Position numbers and translations under genes: made by a program. Shown piece after piece: positions 8,317-17,569 of a DNA stretch of 64,000 nucleotides (positions within the stretch are counted from its first letter, which is position 1; every line of letters begins with the position of its first letter). The notes beneath the pieces were generated by a model, which was not told the DNA's origin, did not search any database, and worked only from the letters and a program-made list of their open reading frames with translations. This stretch comes from an uncultured Muribaculaceae bacterium (GTDB lineage: Bacteria; Bacteroidota; Bacteroidia; Bacteroidales; Muribaculaceae). The stretch lies in NCBI GenBank assembly GCA_910584665.1, contig CAJUBL010000005.1, forward strand, positions 1 through 64,000, read 5' to 3'.

Positions 8317-9447
8317 ATGAAATTCAACGTCTCAAGCAAAGCTCTCTACTCGGCCACATCGGCTGTAAGCAAAGTCATCAACTCCAAGAATGCGATGACA
8401 ATCCTGAACAACTTCCTGTTCACACTCACCGATCAGACTCTCACCGTTACGGCATCCGACCTTGAGAACACTCTTACAGCCAGCATTGAAGTCAACAACA
8501 CCGACAACGACGGCTCTTTCTGCGTTGACGCACGACGGGTCGTTGACCTGCTCAAAGAATTGCCCGATATGGGCATCACATTCGAGATCGACGACGAGAC
8601 TCTCGCCATCGAGATCCAGTACCCCGGCGGCACGTTCAACTTCGTCGGTCTTAACGGAAACGAATATCCACGCAACCGCGAGGACAATCCCGAGGGACTG
8701 CATGCCGAGTTTGACATACCGGCCGAAATGATTCTTAAAGGCATCGACAACTCGATATTTGCCGTCGGCACCGACGATCTGCGCCCGCAGATGATGGGTA
8801 TCCTCTGGGATATCAAGGAAGACGGCATCACATTCGTAGCCACCGATACACGCAAACTTGTAAGATACCACAACACGATGGCGGCTCCCGGAAAGGAATG
8901 CTCGTTCATAATGCCGGTAAAACCAGCCACAATTCTCAAGAACATCATAGCCAAAGAAGAAACGGTACACGCCGTCATAGAACCCAAGAGCGCCACCATC
9001 ACTGCCGGACAGTTCACTTTCAACTGCCGGTTCATCAAAGGGAACTTCCCCGACTATAACCGTGTCATACCGACCACAAGCCCGTACGTGCTGACCATCG
9101 ACCGCATATCTCTCCTTAACGCAGTAAAACGCGTAGGCGTATTCGTTGATCCGAGTCATGGTCTTATCAAATTCAAGATCACTCCCGAAGAGATCATAAT
9201 GAAAGCACAGGACAACAACTTCTGCACATCGGCACGGGAGACACTTCCATGCGACTTCACCGGCGACATGATGGTGATAGGATTCAGCGCGCCATACCTC
9301 ATAGAAATCATCAATACGCTGTCTACGTCCAACATCGTCATCAAACTCATCGACCCGAGCCGTCCGGGTGTATTCGTCCCGGACGAGAACCCCGCCGACA
9401 GCGACCTCCTCATGTTGCTCATGCCCATGACCGTACAGGAATTTTAA
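8317..9447 (+). CDS. dnaN: DNA polymerase III beta subunit (sliding clamp)
   Basis: Forms the ring-shaped dimer that tethers DNA polymerase III to its template. The 376-residue protein has three repeated clamp domains: LYSATSAVSKVINSKN at the start, SIFAVGTDDLRPQMMGILWD at the start of domain 2, and the C-terminal LLMPM tail. All are typical of the family, and the length is normal for Bacteroidota. It is the first gene of a housekeeping run, 14 bases before a polymerase III epsilon-like exonuclease gene, a replication pairing common in this phylum. Confidence 0.97.
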   Translation: MKFNVSSKALYSATSAVSKVINSKNAMTILNNFLFTLTDQTLTVTASDLENTLTASIEVNNTDNDGSFCVDARRVVDLLKELPDMGITFEIDDETLAIEIQYPGGTFNFVGLNGNEYPRNREDNPEGLHAEFDIPAEMILKGIDNSIFAVGTDDLRPQMMGILWDIKEDGITFVATDTRKLVRYHNTMAAPGKECSFIMPVKPATILKNIIAKEETVHAVIEPKSATITAGQFTFNCRFIKGNFPDYNRVIPTTSPYVLTIDRISLLNAVKRVGVFVDPSHGLIKFKITPEEIIMKAQDNNFCTSARETLPCDFTGDMMVIGFSAPYLIEIINTLSTSNIVIKLIDPSRPGVFVPDENPADSDLLMLLMPMTVQEF

Positions 9448-9461
9448 TGAATTGAACACAG

Positions 9462-10226
9462 ATGGAACTTAACCTTAAGAAACCGATCATATTCTTTGAC
9501 CTCGAGACTACAGGCACAAACATCACCCGTGACCGCATTGTGGAGATATCGGTCATAAAGATAATGCCCAACGGCGAGGAGCGTGAATTCACACAGCGCA
9601 TAAACCCGGAGATTCCAATCCCGGCCGAAGCAACAGCCATACACCATATCACCGACGAGGATGTGGCCGACAAGCCTACATTCAGACAGCTGGCCGGAAA
9701 CATTGCCAGAGGATTCACCGGATGCGACATAGCAGGATACAACAGCAACCGTTTCGATGTGCCTATGCTTGCCGAGGAATTCGCACGGGCCGGTATCGAA
9801 TTCGATTTCTCTAGAGCAAGATTCATTGACGTACAGACCATATTCCACAAAAAAGAACAGCGCACGCTCGTAGCCGCCTATCGCTTCTACTGTGACAAAG
9901 AACTCGATGGCGCACACTCAGCCAGCGCAGACACCCGCGCCACCTATGAGGTACTCAAGGCTCAGCTTGACCGATACGACGACCTTCCCAACGATATCGA
10001 GGAGCTGTCAAAGTATTCGGCCCCCAACCGCAATGTCGACCTTATGGGACGTATTATACTAAATGACAAAGATATACCGGTCATAAACTTCGGCAAGTAC
10101 AAGGGACAGCCTGTGGTAGACGTCCTAAGGCGCGACCCCGGCTACTACAGCTGGATAGAACAGGGAGACTTCTCGGGCGACACCAAGCGTACTTTCCGTC
10201 GTTTCTACATGCAATCCAAGGGATGA
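9462..10226 (+). CDS. 3'-5' exonuclease, DNA polymerase III epsilon-like
   Basis: A DnaQ-family DEDDh proofreading-type exonuclease of 254 residues. The catalytic motifs are all present: ExoI FFDLETTG (about residues 10-17), ExoII GYNSNRFDVPML (about 94-105) and ExoIII HSASADTRATYE (about 151-162). A C-terminal segment with INFGKYKGQPVVDVL and a Tyr-Trp motif resembles the small domain found on exonuclease X-like proteins. It follows the clamp gene closely and overlaps coaBC by four bases. Whether it is the replicative epsilon subunit or a repair exonuclease cannot be settled from sequence. Confidence 0.9.
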   Translation: MELNLKKPIIFFDLETTGTNITRDRIVEISVIKIMPNGEEREFTQRINPEIPIPAEATAIHHITDEDVADKPTFRQLAGNIARGFTGCDIAGYNSNRFDVPMLAEEFARAGIEFDFSRARFIDVQTIFHKKEQRTLVAAYRFYCDKELDGAHSASADTRATYEVLKAQLDRYDDLPNDIEELSKYSAPNRNVDLMGRIILNDKDIPVINFGKYKGQPVVDVLRRDPGYYSWIEQGDFSGDTKRTFRRFYMQSKG

Positions 10227-11434
10227 TGAGAGGAAAACACATAATACTGGGTATCACCGGCGGCATTGCCGCATACAAGTCCGCCACGCTGGCACGCCTG
10301 CTTATAAAAGCAGGCGCCGAAGTACAGGTCGTGATGACACCCAATGCCAGAGAATTCATAACACCCGTGACAATGTCGGCTCTGACCGGCAAACCGGTCG
10401 TGAGCGAATTTTTTTCAGCCAACACAGGCGAGTGGCACAGCCACGTGAATCTCGGATTATGGGCCGACGCCATGGTAATAGCCCCAGCCACCGCATCTTC
10501 AATAGCAAAGATGGCACATGGCGTAGCCGACAACATGCTGATAACCACATATCTGTCAGCAAAAGCCCCGGTATTCGTAGCTCCGGCCATGGATCTCGAC
10601 ATGATGTCCCACCCGTCAACAGCAGCCAACATCGATCTGTTACGGTCTTATGGCAACCATATCATCGAACCGGCCGAGGGTGAGCTTGCAAGTCATCTTG
10701 TCGGTAAAGGCCGTATGGAAGAGCCCGAACGCATCTTCGACGTACTCGACCGCTTCTTCAGCGATACAGACGAACTGGCCGGTAAAAAAGTACTGATAAC
10801 CGCCGGCCCGACTTACGAACCGATCGACCCCGTTCGCTTCATAGGAAACTACTCCACCGGAAAGATGGGGTTCGCCCTGGCCGATGCCGCCGCTTCGCAT
10901 GGCGCTGATGTGACTGTTGTAGCAGGTCCGGTCGATGTAAGACCCAGCCATCCCGGAGTAAAAGTAATCGGAGTAGAGAGCGCAAGACAGATGCTCGAAG
11001 CCTGTACGCCTCTTTTTGACGAAGCCTCGATCACGATATTCAGCGCCGCAGTGGCCGACTATACCCCCGCACACCCGCAGTCATGCAAGATCAAACGGGA
11101 GAAGACCGACCTGCGACAGCTTGATCTCATCAGAAACCCGGATATAGCAGCCACACTGTCATCCCGCAAACGCCCCGGCCAGCTCACCGTAGGATTCGCG
11201 CTCGAGACCGACAACGAGACCGACAATGCCCGGCATAAACTCAAGAACAAGAATCTTGACCTGATTGTCATGAACTCACTTCGCTGCAGCGGAGCCGGAT
11301 TCGGGTGCGACACCAACAAGGTCACAGTATTCTCACCACAGGGCGTAATTGCCGATATCCCATTGAAATCCAAACAGGAATGCGCCCGCGACATAATCTC
11401 GATACTGACACGTTATGACCCGTATACTCACTAA
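10223..11434 (+). CDS. coaBC: Bifunctional phosphopantothenoylcysteine decarboxylase / phosphopantothenate-cysteine ligase
   Basis: Carries out two consecutive steps of coenzyme A synthesis. The N-terminal flavoprotein half (residues 1-185) shows GITGGIAAYKSATLARLL, the catalytic His region WHSHVNLG, and the loop APAMDLDMM. The ligase half (about 190-403) shows KVLITAGPTYEPIDPVRF, NYSTGKMGFALA and AAVADYTP. The length of 403 is normal. The start overlaps the upstream stop (10223-10226), and a second ATG follows at once. The 3' end overlaps the next gene by 20 bases, so the run is one transcript. Confidence 0.96.
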   Translation: MMRGKHIILGITGGIAAYKSATLARLLIKAGAEVQVVMTPNAREFITPVTMSALTGKPVVSEFFSANTGEWHSHVNLGLWADAMVIAPATASSIAKMAHGVADNMLITTYLSAKAPVFVAPAMDLDMMSHPSTAANIDLLRSYGNHIIEPAEGELASHLVGKGRMEEPERIFDVLDRFFSDTDELAGKKVLITAGPTYEPIDPVRFIGNYSTGKMGFALADAAASHGADVTVVAGPVDVRPSHPGVKVIGVESARQMLEACTPLFDEASITIFSAAVADYTPAHPQSCKIKREKTDLRQLDLIRNPDIAATLSSRKRPGQLTVGFALETDNETDNARHKLKNKNLDLIVMNSLRCSGAGFGCDTNKVTVFSPQGVIADIPLKSKQECARDIISILTRYDPYTH

Positions 11435-12341
11435 GATATTGACCCTGGCCGCCCTCATCGCCCTGTTCGGATCCCGATATCTCGTAGCTCAGGAACTGAA
11501 CTGCACCGTCGAGTTCAATACCGATCAGATAAACGGCTCCAACAAGAGTGTATTCGAAACTCTCCGGACAGCCGTAACAGAGTATATGAACACAACCAGG
11601 TTCTCCAACGCACAGATATCGGCCAACGAACGCCTCGAGTGCCGGTTGTTCTTTACCATCAGGGAATACAACGATAACGTCATGAGCGGAGACCTGCAGG
11701 TACAGCTCAACCGTCCTGTCTACAACTCCACCTACACCACCAGCCTCATCAACTTCAAGGACACCAAGATTGACTTCAGCTATCAGGAGGGTGAACCGCT
11801 GGTGTTCAGCGAGAACTCGATGGAGAGCCAGATCACGGCAATACTCAATTTCTACGCCTACCTGTTTCTGGCAGTCGATTTCGACTCTTTCAGCCGGCGG
11901 GGAGGACAGCCATTCTATGACCGCCTGGCCATGATCGTACAGATGGCCCAGTCATCGGGCGAAGCCGGCTGGAAAGCTTTCGAAGACAACAAGAACCGCA
12001 GTGCACTGCTCGCTGCTTTCACCGACCAGTCCACACAATGCATACGCGACATGCTTTACGAATATCACCGCACCGGGCTTGACGAGATGTCGGTAAGCCC
12101 CGGCAAAGGACGTAACAACATTACATCGACGCTCGAAAACATAAATACCGTCTACAGAGCCAACCCCATGTCTGTGGCACTCTCTCTGTTCAAAGACTCG
12201 AAGATGGACGAACTGGTCAACATCTACTCCAAAGCCCCGCAGACCGAGCGCGACAAAGTATTTGATTTGCTGTCTCCCATATACCCCACCGAGACACAAA
12301 AACTCGACGAGATAAAAAATCCGTCCCGTAACAATAAATAA
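11415..12341 (+). CDS. porD: DUF4835 family protein, PorD-like
   Basis: A 308-residue secreted protein with an N-terminal signal (residues about 1-25, ending near LVAQE). The mature part starts LNCTVEFNTDQINGSNKSVF, typical of DUF4835. This Bacteroidota-specific family is annotated as type IX secretion protein PorD, although its role is not well established. Conserved features include the aromatic block AILNFYAYLFLAVDFDSF. It sits between coaBC (20-base overlap) and recN, an order common in Bacteroidales. The symbol is used on family grounds only. Confidence 0.85.
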   Translation: MTRILTKILTLAALIALFGSRYLVAQELNCTVEFNTDQINGSNKSVFETLRTAVTEYMNTTRFSNAQISANERLECRLFFTIREYNDNVMSGDLQVQLNRPVYNSTYTTSLINFKDTKIDFSYQEGEPLVFSENSMESQITAILNFYAYLFLAVDFDSFSRRGGQPFYDRLAMIVQMAQSSGEAGWKAFEDNKNRSALLAAFTDQSTQCIRDMLYEYHRTGLDEMSVSPGKGRNNITSTLENINTVYRANPMSVALSLFKDSKMDELVNIYSKAPQTERDKVFDLLSPIYPTETQKLDEIKNPSRNNK

Positions 12342-12359
12342 CGACCTTATACATTCTGA

Positions 12360-14033
12360 ATGATCGAGACACTGCATATTTCAAACTACGCCCTTATAGA
12401 CCGGCTCGATATCGACTTCAAGGCCGGATTCAATGTTATCACAGGTGAGACCGGCGCCGGCAAATCAATAATCATGGGCGCATTATCCATGCTTCTTGGC
12501 GGCAGAGCCGACACCAGAGCCATGAGGGACAGCGGATCCAAATCGGTCGTCGAGGCAACATTCAGTGTCGATTCCTATCCATCCATCGAGACATACTGCC
12601 GGGAAAATGACATCGAGTGGGACACGACAGGCATATGCATACTGCGCCGTGAGATACTCCCGAGCGGCCGTTCTCGCGCCTTTGTCAACGACACACCTGT
12701 AAACCTCAGCTCACTTCAGACCATTGCAGCACAACTTGTAGATATACATTCACAGCACCAGAATCTGCAGCTGGCATCCCCTCCATACCAGTTACAGGTT
12801 GTCGACTCGATCATAGGAAAGACCGAGTCCAATACACGCTATCCCGAGCTATACAACGAGTACCGGCAGGCACTGCACCGATATAAAGCAGCCAAACGTG
12901 AACTGGTCAACAGCAAAGCCGACGAAGAATACACACGATACCAGCTGTCACAGCTTGACGCGATCAATCTCGTAGCCGGAGAGCAGGACGAGCTCGAGAA
13001 AGAGCGCGAACTCATGGCAAACCTTACCGAGGTAAAAGCCTCTCTGACAGCAATAACCAATGCTTTCTCCGACGGATCCCCGTCAATCCTTTCTTTGTTG
13101 AAAAACGTCGAGACCAGCACATCCGAGATTGTATCGCTCATTGACGACGCGCCACAGCTCATGGAGCGCATCGAAGCCATGCGTATCGAAGCCCGGGACC
13201 TGGCCGACACTTTCAGCGACATGGACCGCGATATCAATGCCGACCCGGCCCGCCTCGAAGAAATAGAGCAACGCCTCAACGACATCTACGAACTCGAGCG
13301 TAAACACCACGTCGACACTGTGGATGAACTCATTGCCATTCGTGACAGGCTGAGAACATCGCTCGAAAACGTAACAAACGGTGACGAACGGCTGCATCGG
13401 CTTGAAGAGCAGGCCAAGCGTGCCAAACGTGCCGCACTCGAGTGTGCCGGAATCATGTCCGACGAGCGGCAGGCCGCCGCCACCAGATTTGCCGAGATGC
13501 TGAAGGAACGAGCGGTCCCATTGGGAATGAAGAACCTCCGTTGTCAGGTATCGGTAACACGCGGTGAACTTACTCCCACAGGAATAGATACTATCGAATT
13601 CCTGTTCGCCTTCAACAAGAATCAGCCCCTGATGCCTGTCGGCGGTACAGCTTCAGGAGGAGAAATATCACGCCTCATGCTGTCGCTGAAATCTATTGCG
13701 GCCGACAGGATGCAGTTGCCCTCAATAATATTCGACGAAGTAGATACCGGTGTCTCGGGCGATATAGCCGCCCGTATGGGACGCATGATGAGACAGATAT
13801 CATCCAGCATACAGGTAATTGCCATCACCCATCTGCCACAGGTTGCTGCCCTGGCTTCCTCCCAGTACAAAGTATATAAAGAGGACACCGAGCATGCAAC
13901 CACCACACGCATCATACAGCTCTCGCCCGACCAGCGTGTCGAGCAGATAGCCGCTATGCTGAGCGGAGATCACGTCGACGAGGCCGCACGTGCCAATGCA
14001 CGGTCCCTTTTAGGCATGACCGCCGACACCTGA
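12360..14033 (+). CDS. recN: DNA repair ATPase RecN
   Basis: An SMC-like ATPase of double-strand break repair. The 557-residue protein has Walker A GETGAGKS at about residues 30-37, a long coiled-coil middle (about 150-370) and the ABC signature region SGGEISRLMLSLK. Walker B follows as IIFDEVDTGVSG, with the H-loop ITHLPQVAALA after it. Length and order match RecN exactly. It begins 18 bases after the DUF4835 gene and precedes rlmB by 25 bases, consistent with continued co-transcription. Confidence 0.97.
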   Translation: MIETLHISNYALIDRLDIDFKAGFNVITGETGAGKSIIMGALSMLLGGRADTRAMRDSGSKSVVEATFSVDSYPSIETYCRENDIEWDTTGICILRREILPSGRSRAFVNDTPVNLSSLQTIAAQLVDIHSQHQNLQLASPPYQLQVVDSIIGKTESNTRYPELYNEYRQALHRYKAAKRELVNSKADEEYTRYQLSQLDAINLVAGEQDELEKERELMANLTEVKASLTAITNAFSDGSPSILSLLKNVETSTSEIVSLIDDAPQLMERIEAMRIEARDLADTFSDMDRDINADPARLEEIEQRLNDIYELERKHHVDTVDELIAIRDRLRTSLENVTNGDERLHRLEEQAKRAKRAALECAGIMSDERQAAATRFAEMLKERAVPLGMKNLRCQVSVTRGELTPTGIDTIEFLFAFNKNQPLMPVGGTASGGEISRLMLSLKSIAADRMQLPSIIFDEVDTGVSGDIAARMGRMMRQISSSIQVIAITHLPQVAALASSQYKVYKEDTEHATTTRIIQLSPDQRVEQIAAMLSGDHVDEAARANARSLLGMTADT

Positions 14034-14058
14034 AACTATTAAACCAACCCACTGAGAA

Positions 14059-14814
14059 ATGGAACCATCTGATTACATATATGGCCTGCGGGCCATCATC
14101 GAGGCAATTGATGCCGACAGAGAGATTGACAAGATTTTTATCAGGAAAGACCTTCAGGGCGAACTGGCCTCCGAACTGACCGAACGTATACGCCAGCGAC
14201 GCATTCCGGTCCAGCGTGTACCCGTAGAACGCATCAACCGTATCACACGCAAGAACCACCAGGGAGCCGTAGCCATGCTGGCGGCCGTGACCTATCACAG
14301 GCTGGAGCATCTCGTACCTCAGCTATATGAGGAAGGACTGTTGCCGTTCATCGTAGTTCTCGACGGCATCACCGACGTACGCAACTTCGGCGCGATCGCC
14401 CGCACGTGCGAATGTGCAGGCGTCGATGCCATAGTCATACCCGAACGCGGCAGTGTAAGCGTAGGCGGCGACGCTGTCAAGACATCGGCCGGAGCCCTGC
14501 ACCACCTGCCGGTGTGCCGCGAACACTCTGTTCGGGGAGCAGTCAGATTTCTGCTTGAAAACGGATACAAAGTTGTGGCAGCGAGCGAGAAAGCCGACAT
14601 AAACTACACCCGTGCCGACTATACCGGCCCCGTAGCTATCGTTATGGGAGCCGAAGATACCGGTATCGACCCCGAAGTCATTAAACTCTGTGACACCTTT
14701 GTATCCATACCGATGTTCGGCAATATCGGTTCGCTCAACGTTTCCGTAGCCGCCGGAGTAATGATATACGAAGTCGTACGCCAGCGCCTCGCCGCCGATC
14801 TCGAAGTCATCTGA
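14059..14814 (+). CDS. rlmB: 23S rRNA 2'-O-ribose methyltransferase, SpoU family (RlmB/TrmH-like)
   Basis: Methylates the 2'-OH of a guanosine in the peptidyl-transferase loop of 23S rRNA if it is a true RlmB. The 251-residue protein has an N-terminal substrate-binding domain (IYGLRAIIEAIDADREI). The SPOUT knot motifs are LDGITDVRNFGAIARTCECAG, IVMGAEDTGI and IPMFGNIGSLNVSVAAGVMIYE. SpoU members are hard to tell apart, but the N-terminal domain supports the RlmB subgroup. It is the last closely packed member of the dnaN-recN run; 63 bases separate it from purT. Confidence 0.9.
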   Translation: MEPSDYIYGLRAIIEAIDADREIDKIFIRKDLQGELASELTERIRQRRIPVQRVPVERINRITRKNHQGAVAMLAAVTYHRLEHLVPQLYEEGLLPFIVVLDGITDVRNFGAIARTCECAGVDAIVIPERGSVSVGGDAVKTSAGALHHLPVCREHSVRGAVRFLLENGYKVVAASEKADINYTRADYTGPVAIVMGAEDTGIDPEVIKLCDTFVSIPMFGNIGSLNVSVAAGVMIYEVVRQRLAADLEVI

Positions 14815-14877
14815 CCCTTAATATAAACGTATAAACTTAACTCAATCACATTATAATAATACATTTTATTCCTGATT

Positions 14878-16071
14878 ATGACCAAGATAGGTACAGTCTT
14901 AAGCCCCATTGCCCGTCGAGCCATGCTGCTCGGAAGCGGCGAACTCGGAAAAGAAGTCGCGCTCGAACTGCAGCGATATGGTGTCGAGGTTATCGCATGT
15001 GACAAATATCCCGACGCGCCGGCCATGCAGGTAGCACACCGCTCACATGTATTCAACATGCTTGATCCGGTAGAGCTCCGCCGCATCATCGAGCTGGAGA
15101 AACCCGACCATATCATCCCCGAGGTCGAAGCTATAGCCACTCCGGTTCTCGTTGAACTGGAGAAAGAAGGCTACAATGTCACCCCCACCGCCAATGCGGC
15201 CTGGCTCACAATGAACCGTGAGGGAATACGGCGGCTCGCCGCCGAAGAGCTCGGTGTCAGGACCTCACGTTACCGCTTTGCCAACACACGCGAGGAATTT
15301 GATGAGGCCATCAAAGAAATCGGTATACCCTGTGTGGTTAAACCAATCATGAGTTCATCGGGCCACGGTCAGTCGACCATTAAAACTCCCGCCGATATTG
15401 ATGCCGCATGGCATGAGGCCCAGGAGGGTGGCCGTGCCGGTGCCGGTCGGGTTATTGTTGAAGGATTCGTCGATTTTGATTACGAGATCACTCTGCTCAC
15501 CGTACGTTCCAAATCGGGAACGACCTACTGCCAGCCTGTAGGTCACATCCAGATCAACGGCGACTACCGCTACTCATGGCAGCCTCAGCCTATGACCGAC
15601 AAAGCACTGAAGAGCGCACAGGAGATAGCCAAGAAAGTGACCTATGCACTCGGCGGATATGGAATATTCGGCGTCGAACTCTTCATCAAGGGCGACGAAG
15701 TGATCTTCAGCGAGGTTTCTCCCCGTCCGCACGACACTGGCATGGTAACCATGATATCACAGGATATGAGCGAATTCGCCCTGCATGCCCGGGCAATCCT
15801 CGGTCTCCCGGTTCCCGAGATCCGCTTCTATGGTCCCTCAGCATCACGTGCCGTAGTAGTCGAAGGAGACACCAACCGCCTCGAACTGTCCAACCTCGAC
15901 GAAGTTGTTGCCGAACCTGGCGTACAGATGCGCATCTTCGGCAAACCCGAGATAAAGGGACACCGCCGCATGGCTGTAATCCTTGCCACCGCCGACAGCG
16001 TTGACGAAGCCCGCGCCAAAGCAGACCGCGCCTACGCCAAACTGCAGGCCACTACCCTCCCCCGCGAATAA
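14878..16071 (+). CDS. purT: Formate-dependent phosphoribosylglycinamide formyltransferase
   Basis: Makes formyl-GAR from GAR, formate and ATP, a folate-independent step of purine synthesis. The 397-residue ATP-grasp enzyme has an N-terminal nucleotide-binding part ([20 protein letters not shown]) and the ATP loop [15 protein letters not shown] near residues 153-167. The metal-binding end is [24 protein letters not shown], and family block [16 protein letters not shown] is also present. A bidirectional terminator follows at 16118-16153. No purine operator or riboswitch is obvious in the 63-base upstream gap. Confidence 0.97.
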   Translation: MTKIGTVLSPIARRAMLLGSGELGKEVALELQRYGVEVIACDKYPDAPAMQVAHRSHVFNMLDPVELRRIIELEKPDHIIPEVEAIATPVLVELEKEGYNVTPTANAAWLTMNREGIRRLAAEELGVRTSRYRFANTREEFDEAIKEIGIPCVVKPIMSSSGHGQSTIKTPADIDAAWHEAQEGGRAGAGRVIVEGFVDFDYEITLLTVRSKSGTTYCQPVGHIQINGDYRYSWQPQPMTDKALKSAQEIAKKVTYALGGYGIFGVELFIKGDEVIFSEVSPRPHDTGMVTMISQDMSEFALHARAILGLPVPEIRFYGPSASRAVVVEGDTNRLELSNLDEVVAEPGVQMRIFGKPEIKGHRRMAVILATADSVDEARAKADRAYAKLQATTLPRE

Positions 16072-16117
16072 TCAGCCGCCGGCTACTCTCCGACGGGCAA
16101 TCAGACACCAGCACCAC

Positions 16118-16153
16118 AAAAAATCCCGGACCACCCAAGGACCGGGATTTTTT
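16118..16153. terminator. Bidirectional rho-independent terminator between purT and the antiporter gene
   Basis: AAAAAATCCCGG (16118-16129) pairs with CCGGGATTTTTT (16142-16153), a 12-base stem with A and T runs on opposite flanks. It therefore works for both the purT transcript (plus) and the antiporter transcript (minus). Confidence 0.9.
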
Positions 16154-16159
16154 ATAGGA

Positions 16160-17485
16160 TCAGTTTTCAGCCTGACGGGCATTCCACACAAGCAGAGTGA
16201 GAAGTACCGACACGAGAGCCGAGCCGATCCAGAACCAGTTTATCAATGTAAAGTCATAAACATCCACGCCGTCGATTTCCTGCTTATAACCCTCGATGAG
16301 CAAACCGTTCATCACATCCTGCAGACCGGCGCCGAGATAACTGGCGATACCTACCACTCCAAGGGCCGCACCGGCCGCCTTCCGAGGCGCGATATCGACT
16401 GCCATGAGACCGCCGAGAAAGCATATCAGCACACCTATCCCCAGACCGAAGAGTACCATCGATATGACATCAACGATGAAATTCGGTCCCGGAACAAGCA
16501 GAAACAGACTCAAGGCGAGAACATTCATAAGACCGAATACCAGAGCCGGAACATTACGGCTGCCTTTGAAAAGCCGGTCAGAAATGACTCCGGAGAATAC
16601 TGTACCGACAATACCGCATATCGAACTTATAGAGATAATGAAACCGGCGTCAAGCGTCGAATACCCTTTCTGAGCCTCAAGGTAAAATACGCCCCAGCTG
16701 TTCACAGCGTAACGGCTTATGTACATGAACGCACTGGCAACGGCAAGTATCCATATTGCCGGATTGCGCAGAACTGCTTTCTGAGCACTATTATAACTTA
16801 TGTCCTCCTTGTCCGATTTCAATACAGGCTGTGATTCACCGACCTGAAAACCACAGCTTTGCGGGGTATCGCGCATGAATGCCAGTACCACAGCGACTCC
16901 TGCGAGGCCTATCAATCCGGCTCCTGTAAAACCATAGCGCCAGCCGAACCGGCTTACCAGCAGAGCGATAGTTATGAACGTCAGGGCTTCGCCCAGATTG
17001 TGGCTGGCACTCCAGAAACCATACCATGTTCCACGGTCTTTCGACGAAAACCAGCGGTTCAGCGATACGACTCCGGCCGGAGCTCCCATTGACTGGAACA
17101 ACCCGTTCAGGCCCCACAGTATGGCAAACACGACAAATGATGTCGTGAACCCGAGTATCAGATTCACAAGAGCTGTCAGGAGCAGGCCCGTCGCCATAAA
17201 ACGTCTCACATTACAACGGTCGGCAAGGAACCCGTTCATAAGTTTGCCGACTGCATAGACAAAAAACAGGCACGAGCCTATGATACCAAGCTCTGTCTCA
17301 GAGAATGTCCCGCTTTCAACTATAGGCTTGCGTATGATATTCATACTCAGACGACACACGTAGTATAAAGCGTAACCACATGTAGCCGAGAGAAAAGTGA
17401 CCGACCTCACGCGCCTGAAAAGCGTATTGTCACTGTCGGCCATGGTCTTCGGTGACGAAACTTTATAAAAATCAAATATATTCAT
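16160..17485 (-). CDS. MFS transporter, organophosphate:phosphate antiporter family (GlpT/UhpT/UhpC-like)
   Basis: A 441-residue, twelve-segment inner-membrane transporter. The segment YALYYVCRLSMNIIRKPIV near residues 37-55 and RWFSSKDRGTWYGFWSASHNLGE near 148-170 fit the OPA family, which exchanges phosphate for glycerol-3-phosphate or sugar phosphates. UhpC-type sensors share this fold, but no histidine kinase is adjacent. It lies downstream of the SGNH-GDPD gene on the same strand, past a hairpin at 17509-17550, and has no clear promoter of its own. I infer import of glycerol-3-phosphate or a related product released by that enzyme. Confidence 0.9.
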   Translation of the reverse strand: MNIFDFYKVSSPKTMADSDNTLFRRVRSVTFLSATCGYALYYVCRLSMNIIRKPIVESGTFSETELGIIGSCLFFVYAVGKLMNGFLADRCNVRRFMATGLLLTALVNLILGFTTSFVVFAILWGLNGLFQSMGAPAGVVSLNRWFSSKDRGTWYGFWSASHNLGEALTFITIALLVSRFGWRYGFTGAGLIGLAGVAVVLAFMRDTPQSCGFQVGESQPVLKSDKEDISYNSAQKAVLRNPAIWILAVASAFMYISRYAVNSWGVFYLEAQKGYSTLDAGFIISISSICGIVGTVFSGVISDRLFKGSRNVPALVFGLMNVLALSLFLLVPGPNFIVDVISMVLFGLGIGVLICFLGGLMAVDIAPRKAAGAALGVVGIASYLGAGLQDVMNGLLIEGYKQEIDGVDVYDFTLINWFWIGSALVSVLLTLLVWNARQAEN

Positions 17486-17508
17486 GATTACTGACGGTTT
17501 TATAAAAC

Positions 17509-17550
17509 ACTCCCGGCACGACCGGCATCACATGCCGCCAGACCGGGAGT
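17509..17550 (-). terminator. Hairpin after the SGNH-GDPD gene
   Basis: ACTCCCGG (17509-17516) pairs with CCGGGAGT (17543-17550), with an inner stem CGGCA/TGCCG (17523-17527 and 17533-17537). Reading on the minus strand it is followed by GTTTTATAAAAC, a modest T-run. It probably ends or attenuates the large SusCD operon, letting some transcription reach the antiporter gene. Confidence 0.6.
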
Positions 17551-17569
17551 CCACAAACCCAAAAAATCT

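Noticed and set aside
8332..9459. 375-codon open frame on the minus strand opposite dnaN
   Set aside because: It is the antisense of a confident essential gene, has no family match and arises from the codon bias of dnaN.
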